Part shown: positions 15,736-20,947 of the stretch, one piece after another | Layout of the letters: each line of letters starts with the position of its first letter | Position numbering within the stretch: position 1 is the first letter of the stretch | The notes under the pieces: generated by a model | Told to the model about the DNA's origin: nothing | Databases searched by the model: none | The model's input: only the letters and a program-made list of their open reading frames with translations | Translations under genes and position numbers: made by a program | NCBI GenBank assembly: GCA_016871975.1 | Contig: VHBM01000017.1 | Coordinates: forward strand, 1-20,947 | DNA: 20,947 nt | Origin: Nitrososphaerota archaeon | Lineage (GTDB): Archaea; Thermoproteota; Nitrososphaeria; Nitrososphaerales; Nitrosopumilaceae | Direction: 5' to 3'

Positions 15736-16651
15736 TAACTGCTTTAATGAAAATTTCTTCTAGATTCGTTGGCATGGCAGATAGATCTTCGATTATAATG
15801 TTGTTTTTATTTAATAATTGTAAAACTTGCATTAATACAAGTTCAGATTTGTTAGAGTTAATTGTTATGTTTGTGCCAGAATTGAAGTCGATTTTACAAT
15901 CTTGTATTCCTGATAATAGCTTAAGCAGGTTTTGTTGGATTCCTGCCATGTGAATTTTTATAGTTTTTTCATTACCAAATCGATTTTTCAATTCATCTGG
16001 AGAATCTACTGCTATGATTTTTCCTTTATTAATAATAGCAATTTTGTCACACAGATACTCTGCTTCTGTTAATACATGCGTTGTGTAGAATATTGTCAGT
16101 CCTGTTTTTACCTTGTTTTTTAAAAAATCCAATAATTTCCTTCTTGCAGAAGGATCTAGACCAATAGTTGGTTCATCTAAAAACAACAATTCCATCTCAT
16201 GCATAAATTCACGTGCGACTTGAACGCGTCTTCTTTGACCAATTGATAGATCTTCGTTTTTCTTTTTTCGTATTTCTTGTAGATCAAATGATTCTATTAG
16301 TTCTTCAACTTTATCTTTTCTTTGTTTTCGATCAACGTTCCACATCATGCCATATTTTTCAAGTGATTTTTCAACCGTCAGTGTTGGTTCATAGCTAGGT
16401 TGTTGTAATACTACACCTATTCGATTTCGAACTTTTAATGGGTGTTTTATTGCATTTATTCCTAGAATGGTTACAGAACCACTTGTTGGCTGAACAAGTG
16501 TTGTCAAAAGTTTTATTGTTGTAGATTTCCCTGCACCGTTAGGACCTAAAAATCCAAACACTTGCCCCGATTTAACATCTAAATCAATTCCGTCTACAGC
16601 AATTACATTATCATATGATTTAGAAAGCAGGTTGGTGACTATACAGGACAC
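15710..16651 (-). CDS. ABC transporter ATP-binding protein (DrrA-like)
   Basis: This 313-residue ATPase powers the permease that overlaps its 3' end. It has Walker A GPNGAGKST (about 36-44), Q-loop VVLQQPSY, signature LSIGQRRRV (a variant of LSGGQ), Walker B LLFLDEPTIGLD and an H-loop in FYTTHVLTEAEYL. A C-terminal domain of about 90 residues after the nucleotide-binding domain is usual for the DrrA group. GTG at 16651 is preferred to GTG at 16675 because ggggagtgat, a near-perfect complement of the archaeal 16S 3' end, ends six bases before it. The family exports small molecules or lipids; the cargo is unknown. Confidence 0.92.
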   Translation of the reverse strand: MSCIVTNLLSKSYDNVIAVDGIDLDVKSGQVFGFLGPNGAGKSTTIKLLTTLVQPTSGSVTILGINAIKHPLKVRNRIGVVLQQPSYEPTLTVEKSLEKYGMMWNVDRKQRKDKVEELIESFDLQEIRKKKNEDLSIGQRRRVQVAREFMHEMELLFLDEPTIGLDPSARRKLLDFLKNKVKTGLTIFYTTHVLTEAEYLCDKIAIINKGKIIAVDSPDELKNRFGNEKTIKIHMAGIQQNLLKLLSGIQDCKIDFNSGTNITINSNKSELVLMQVLQLLNKNNIIIEDLSAMPTNLEEIFIKAVNDSNASSS

Positions 16652-16657
16652 TATTCG

Positions 16658-16668
16658 ATCACTCCCCC
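16658..16668 (-). promoter_or_regulatory. Shine-Dalgarno sequence deciding the ABC ATPase start
   Basis: On the minus strand gggggagtgat lies six bases before GTG 16651. It is one base short of the archaeal consensus GGAGGTGAT. It supports the inner GTG and implies a leadered mRNA, unlike the leaderless neighbours. Confidence 0.6.
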
Positions 16669-16692
16669 TATCCACTAATTAGTCTAATGAAA

Positions 16693-16703
16693 TTTTTATT
16701 AAT
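16693..16703. promoter_or_regulatory. Shared AT box for the divergent RPA-like and ABC genes
   Basis: tttttattaat reads as a TATA-like box on both strands. It is centred about 29 bases before the RPA TTG at 16727. In the other direction it would place a start near 16672, just upstream of the ABC Shine-Dalgarno. No other convincing box lies in the 75-base gap. Confidence 0.4.
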
Positions 16704-16726
16704 GTAGTACATTAAGAGTCTCTAAC

Positions 16727-18121
16727 TTGTCTGAGTTTGATGCACTTTTAGGTAAACTATTAGAACAAAAACCTGAACTTTCGCGAAGTGATGTTGAGGA
16801 GAAAATAAAACAAAAAAAAGAAAAGATAGGTGCAGGTTATTTGACAGATCAGGGAGCACTTTTTCTAATTGCTGCTGATCTTGGAGTAATGTTAGAACAG
16901 CCAGCCAAAGTGGAAATTGGAATAAAGGACCTTCATGTAGGAACAAAGGAAGTAACTTTAGATACACGTGTGCTCAGCATTTCTCCTTCAAAACAGTTTT
17001 CTCGTAAAGATGGAACCATGTTCTTTCTTAGAACTATGACTGTCTATGATGCTGATTCTTCTACCAGTGTTAAGCTTTGGGATGAAAAAGCCAATCTGCC
17101 AATAATTAATGAGCTAAAACCTGGAGATCTAGTAAAGATAGTAAAAGCTTATGTGAAATCTGATCTAAATGGAACTCCAACACTTAACATAGGTTCAGGT
17201 TCTGACATACAAATAATCAATAAACAGACTAACATTCCATCACTAGAATCAATAACTAGAGACGTAAGTTCGCTAAAGGAAAATGAGAGGGACATTGTTG
17301 TATCTGGAAAAATAGATGGTAACATAAGTACGATGGAGTATACAAACTCTCAAGGACAGCCACAAAAAGCGTTAAGACTTAGATTGAAAGGAAGTGATGG
17401 TAGTTTTGTTAGAGTGGTTTTATGGGGAAAAGATGAAGCATCGTTACCAAAAATGATTCCTCCTAATGCAAAGGTTAGATTGCTAGGTGTTAAAACAAAA
17501 GTAGGAAACCAAGGTATCGAATTACATGGAAACGATGCAACTGTCATCCAAATAGAAGGTAAAAAGGAAATTGAACCTGTTGTTGGCAGGATAATTTCAA
17601 TTGCAAAAAGTGAATCAGGCAATAATCTAGTTCTTATCGTAGATAAAAACAGGAATGTTTTCAAGATTTTTGATCAATCAAATATTATTGATTCCTATAC
17701 TGAAAACGAGATAATAGAATTAATGCCATCAAAAGTAATTGGAAGTTCAGTTACATTAGACAAAGATTCTTTTGCCAGAAAAACTGAATCTGAAAAAATT
17801 CCTTCTTTGTCTGAGGTTAGAACAAAGATTTCTGATATAAAATCTGATAATGAATATTGTGTTGAAGCAATTATCTTAAAAGAACCACAAAGACGCCAAG
17901 TTCAAACAAAAAGTGGCGAAACCATTTCATTATCTGAAATGTTTGTAGAAGATGATAGCGGGCAAATGTGGGTTAAGGGTTGGCGAAACTTGGCTAGATT
18001 AATTGACAAATGTTCCTTAGGCGAAATTATTTCTATAACAGGAGTGAATGCCAAAAATGGTTTAGAGGGAAGAGTCGAGCTATTTTTAACGCAATTTTCG
18101 TCTATTAAAAAGAAAAACTAG
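16727..18121 (+). CDS. Replication protein A-like ssDNA-binding protein (OB folds)
   Basis: This 464-residue archaeal RPA-type protein probably binds and protects single-stranded DNA in replication and repair. A helical N-terminus (SEFDALLGKLLEQKPELSRSD, about 1-55) is typical of archaeal RPA. Then come at least three OB-fold-like blocks, roughly 65-165, 170-270 and 355-460. The first contains TRVLSISPSKQFSRKDGT and VKLWDEKANLP; the second contains RLRLKGSDGSFVRVVLWGKDEA; the last contains VEDDSGQMWVKGWRN and ISITGVNAKNG. No zinc finger is visible, unlike eukaryotic RPA70. The start is TTG with no nearby ATG. The stop overlaps the convergent helicase stop by four bases. Confidence 0.9.
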   Translation: MSEFDALLGKLLEQKPELSRSDVEEKIKQKKEKIGAGYLTDQGALFLIAADLGVMLEQPAKVEIGIKDLHVGTKEVTLDTRVLSISPSKQFSRKDGTMFFLRTMTVYDADSSTSVKLWDEKANLPIINELKPGDLVKIVKAYVKSDLNGTPTLNIGSGSDIQIINKQTNIPSLESITRDVSSLKENERDIVVSGKIDGNISTMEYTNSQGQPQKALRLRLKGSDGSFVRVVLWGKDEASLPKMIPPNAKVRLLGVKTKVGNQGIELHGNDATVIQIEGKKEIEPVVGRIISIAKSESGNNLVLIVDKNRNVFKIFDQSNIIDSYTENEIIELMPSKVIGSSVTLDKDSFARKTESEKIPSLSEVRTKISDIKSDNEYCVEAIILKEPQRRQVQTKSGETISLSEMFVEDDSGQMWVKGWRNLARLIDKCSLGEIISITGVNAKNGLEGRVELFLTQFSSIKKKN

Positions 18122-20868
18122 TCCCAAAAACCTCTTGTCATGACATATTGTCTTTCTGCCTCATAGATCTGCTTGTATAGAGTTTCTTCGTCAATCATAT
18201 TACGTAAGATCCTAGCTGCAGTATCTGCACCCACCCCAAAACCAGATATAACGATAAAGGCAGTTTTGCCGAAGTTTTGTATTAATGACGATACCTTCCA
18301 TGCGCGTTCAAACCTATGGTTTTCCTCTTGTGAGATTTTTTTTCCTTGATGTTTTTTCTGTATAATCTTCTGGAGATCATAATCAGAATAAAACGTAGAA
18401 GTGATCTGTCTACTTTTGCAGTATGGACATACTAATGTGTTCATTATTTCATTAGTTTCAAATACTCGTTCCCATTTACCACACCTTGCGCAAATAACTC
18501 GGTGTTTAGTTTTAAATAAACGCGACTTCACTAATTCAAGAATTCCTTTATTGATGTTTGATGGTGAAGAATAGTACTTTGTAGTATGATCCAATATAGG
18601 CTCAGCAAGCTTGGAAAACGTATCAACAGTATACCATTTTATCTGAATTTCGTTGTTTTGTATTTTTCCCAAGATTTTTTTAGTATTATCTAGATCGTAT
18701 TTATCATGAAATAATTCACGAAGTGCTTCTGCTACAAGTGGAGTATTAGAATATCTTTCGTAAAGAAATCTAGCTGATTTTCTATCATAAATGGCATCTC
18801 GACCAACTGTACCAAACTTTTTTGCAACACACCACGTTCTCCAGTTTACGTTGTGAGTGCCGCCAAGTGATGTAGTAATAATTGCATCAAGATCATATTG
18901 ATCTTTTAAAACATCAACAAGGTGTTTGTCAGAGATTTTAACTTTAGAAGACAGAATTATTCTATATGCATCAGATCTTGATTCTATCATAAATCCTAAT
19001 TTAGCTGATAACATCGAAGACAACAGTGTTGCTAATGTAGCATTAATTTTAGTTCCAAAACATGCATGTAGCACTATAATGCTTTGGCCCTTAGTAGATT
19101 CTATGACAATAGTCTTTTCGTCTGGAATTGAATCAAAGTTAAGAGTTGTTATTATTTTATTTAAAAGTGAAATTGAGCCGTGTTTTACTTTTGTCCTAAA
19201 TAGGCCTACGTTTCTCGCAGTTTTATAATCGACTGGGATGTTTTCTCCTTCCCAATATGGTACAGTTATTCCGCCTGAATGAACTGGTTCTACGTTTATT
19301 GTAAGTGATTTTTCATCAACATTAAGAATACGCCATTGTGTTCCCCTTAGAACAAAGATATTGCCTGCGTCTCCGTAATCACCTACAAACCTTTGATCAA
19401 GTGAACCTATAATCTTCTTACCTACAACATCCAATACTTTGAATTTGAGAATGTCAGGTATTGTTGAAAGATTTTCAAAATAATATCTAAATGCACGGCC
19501 TTTTTTCCAAAATAGCATTTTTTCTCGATCAAAGAATAATAAATAATTAGAATCAAGCAGTTCTAATACCTTAAAAAAACTTTCAATTGTCAGGTTTCTA
19601 AATGGATAAGCATTGGTAAAAGTTCTAAAGGCAAGTTCTACTGGGACTTTGCCTATTTGTATGGCTAGACCAATTAGATGATGGGCAAGTACGTCAAGTG
19701 AACCTTCGTGAATTTTCTGTTCTTCTATAGAACCTTCTTTAACTCTCTCAAGAATAGATTTTGCTTCAAATTCATCGTCTGCATTATTAGTTATGATTAG
19801 ACCTTTAGCGGAAGAGTCTTTGTTGTGTTTACTTCGACCAATTCTTTGCATTAGTTTGGACACTTGTCTTGGAGAACCATAATGTATTACTAATTCAACT
19901 GAGCCTATATCTAATCCTAATTCAAGAGATGATGTACAAATGACGATGCTTGGTATGCCTTCTCTTAGAATATTTTCAGTTTCTTCTCTTACTTGACGGG
20001 AAAGAGATCCATGATGTAACTCAATATTTATTGTAGATTTTTCCTTTAAAATCGAAGCAAGAAATTCTGCTTCACCTCGTGTATTTGTAAATAGTAGTAT
20101 TGGTGAATTTAGATTTATTTTTGCAATATATTCAATAATTGAATCTGCAACATCAGAAATTGTTCCATCAATGTATTTTATTTCTACATCATATTTTCTA
20201 ATTGATGTATCTTTGATGATTTTACATTTCCTTTTTGTTCCTACTACAAATTTTGCTGTTTCGTCAATATTGCCTATTGTTGCTGATAAACCAACTCTTG
20301 TAATATCAGATTTTGAGTTTAGTTGAAGCCTTTCAAGACTGAGTGAAAGTTGTGCACCCCTCTCATTAGACAGTAATTCATGCACCTCATCAATTATAAC
20401 CCATTCTAGCTCAGCTAACGCATCTAGCATCTTTTTCTGTGTTAGTAGTATCACAAGTGTTTCTGGAGTGGTGATTAATACATCGGGTGGAACATTTGAT
20501 ATTTTTCGTCTAACTGACTGTGTTGTATCACCGTGTCGAATTTCAATAGTTAAACCATCGTTTTGCGCATATCGAGTTATTCTTCTAAATACATCTCGGT
20601 TTAGGGCACGTAACGGAGTGATGTACAGCGCTTTTATCTTGCCAATCTTCTTTGATTCCTTTATCTCAGTAAATATTGGGATTACAGAGCATTCTGTCTT
20701 TCCAGAACCTGTTGGTGCAATAACTAACGAATCATGTTTTTGAGAAATTATTGGTATGGCTTTTTTTTGGATCTCTGTTAGTTGTTTGAATCCTAATGAA
20801 TAGAATTTATCCAATAAGTATTGGTCAAGTAGTTGATTCTTCACTTTGTTTTGTTTTAGCTCGCTCAT
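18118..20868 (-). CDS. Lhr-like superfamily 2 DNA helicase
   Basis: This 916-residue protein is a large DEAD/DEAH-type helicase of the archaeal Lhr family, thought to remodel replication or repair intermediates. The Q-motif region TEIQKKAIPI leads to Walker A APTGSGKTE (51-59), DEVH (160-163) and GLSATIGN (193-200). The second RecA domain has LLFTNTRGEAE, LELGLDIGSVELVIHYG and the motif VI QRIGRSKHN. The middle and C-terminal regions match the winged-helix and Lhr core. A zinc knuckle is formed by C793-x2-C796 and C814-x2-C817. The last segment (GVGADTAARILR) is helix-hairpin-helix-like. The ATG at 20868 is used, but the upstream small ORF overlaps it by 44 bases; GTG or TTG codons further in are alternatives. 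Confidence 0.93.
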   Translation of the reverse strand: MSELKQNKVKNQLLDQYLLDKFYSLGFKQLTEIQKKAIPIISQKHDSLVIAPTGSGKTECSVIPIFTEIKESKKIGKIKALYITPLRALNRDVFRRITRYAQNDGLTIEIRHGDTTQSVRRKISNVPPDVLITTPETLVILLTQKKMLDALAELEWVIIDEVHELLSNERGAQLSLSLERLQLNSKSDITRVGLSATIGNIDETAKFVVGTKRKCKIIKDTSIRKYDVEIKYIDGTISDVADSIIEYIAKINLNSPILLFTNTRGEAEFLASILKEKSTINIELHHGSLSRQVREETENILREGIPSIVICTSSLELGLDIGSVELVIHYGSPRQVSKLMQRIGRSKHNKDSSAKGLIITNNADDEFEAKSILERVKEGSIEEQKIHEGSLDVLAHHLIGLAIQIGKVPVELAFRTFTNAYPFRNLTIESFFKVLELLDSNYLLFFDREKMLFWKKGRAFRYYFENLSTIPDILKFKVLDVVGKKIIGSLDQRFVGDYGDAGNIFVLRGTQWRILNVDEKSLTINVEPVHSGGITVPYWEGENIPVDYKTARNVGLFRTKVKHGSISLLNKIITTLNFDSIPDEKTIVIESTKGQSIIVLHACFGTKINATLATLLSSMLSAKLGFMIESRSDAYRIILSSKVKISDKHLVDVLKDQYDLDAIITTSLGGTHNVNWRTWCVAKKFGTVGRDAIYDRKSARFLYERYSNTPLVAEALRELFHDKYDLDNTKKILGKIQNNEIQIKWYTVDTFSKLAEPILDHTTKYYSSPSNINKGILELVKSRLFKTKHRVICARCGKWERVFETNEIMNTLVCPYCKSRQITSTFYSDYDLQKIIQKKHQGKKISQEENHRFERAWKVSSLIQNFGKTAFIVISGFGVGADTAARILRNMIDEETLYKQIYEAERQYVMTRGFWD

Positions 20869-20944
20869 AAACCATAACGCCCACTAATCCAAGGGCAAAT
20901 AGTATTACAGAAATAATTGGAATGGAATCAAAAATTCCTGCCAT
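20825..20944 (-). CDS. Possible small single-pass membrane protein (at window edge)
   Basis: A minus-strand frame from ATG at 20944 to TGA at 20825 would encode 39 residues, MAGIFDSIPIISVILFALG followed by LVGVMVYERAKTKQ and a Glu/Ser/Thr tail. One strongly hydrophobic stretch (about 8-26) followed by a Lys/Arg-rich segment fits a single membrane helix with a cytosolic tail. It overlaps the helicase start by 44 bases on the same strand. The frame is still open at the right edge (one codon seen), so it could also be the C-terminus of a longer protein. I recognise no family. Confidence 0.4.
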   Translation of the reverse strand: MAGIFDSIPIISVILFALGLVGVMVYERAKTKQSEESTT

Positions 20945-20947
20945 AAT

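Noticed and set aside
1..20947. Mobile elements, CRISPR arrays, toxin-antitoxin or defence genes
   Set aside because: No transposase, integrase, spaced direct repeats or defence-type domains were seen on either strand. The tRNA genes show no duplicated 3' ends that would mark integration.

Overview
The window looks like a stretch of an AT-rich ammonia-oxidising archaeon of the Nitrososphaerota (Thaumarchaeota), probably Nitrosopumilus-like. The reasons are an archaeal 7S SRP RNA, archaeal-type uL2, a two-domain Cdc48, the archaeal amidotransferase pair GatD/GatE, an OB-fold RPA-type ssDNA-binding protein, an Lhr-type helicase and a DUF354 protein. In addition, TATA-like boxes sit about 26-31 bases before RNA ends or start codons, and TTG/GTG starts are common. 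The genus is inferred from gene content and composition; no database was consulted.

Layout, left to right: (1) the 3' end of a tRNA 2-thiolation (Ncs6/TtuA-type) gene, then the SRP RNA gene and a small DUF5655 protein. (2) Acylphosphatase and uL2 on the minus strand, divergent from cdc48. (3) gatD and gatE, which make Gln-tRNA(Gln) from Glu-tRNA(Gln); a tRNA-Gln(UUG) gene with the A1-U72 pair that GatDE is known to read lies about 7 kb away. (4) A small GRGT-repeat protein, tRNA-Leu(CAG), and a 53-residue Cys/His protein with a TTG start. (5) A minus-strand group: grpE, dnaK, dnaJ (a bacterial-type HSP70 system) and a HAD-family deoxynucleotidase-like gene. (6) A divergent sugar-nucleotide pair: a UDP-glucose-dehydrogenase-like protein that seems to lack the catalytic cysteine, and a DUF354 GT-B-like protein. 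(7) tRNA-Gln with a 19-base insertion between acceptor stem and D arm, probably a noncanonical intron. (8) A two-gene ABC-2 exporter divergent from an RPA-like gene, then an Lhr-like helicase convergent with it. (9) A possible single-membrane-segment small protein at the right edge.

Most of this is core housekeeping: translation, protein quality control and DNA maintenance. I see no mobile elements, CRISPR arrays or obvious defence island. The parts most worth a second look are the small proteins, the tRNA-Gln insertion, the apparently degenerate dehydrogenase, and the promoter architecture. That architecture includes one AT-rich box apparently serving two divergent genes, one probably leaderless and one with a Shine-Dalgarno sequence.
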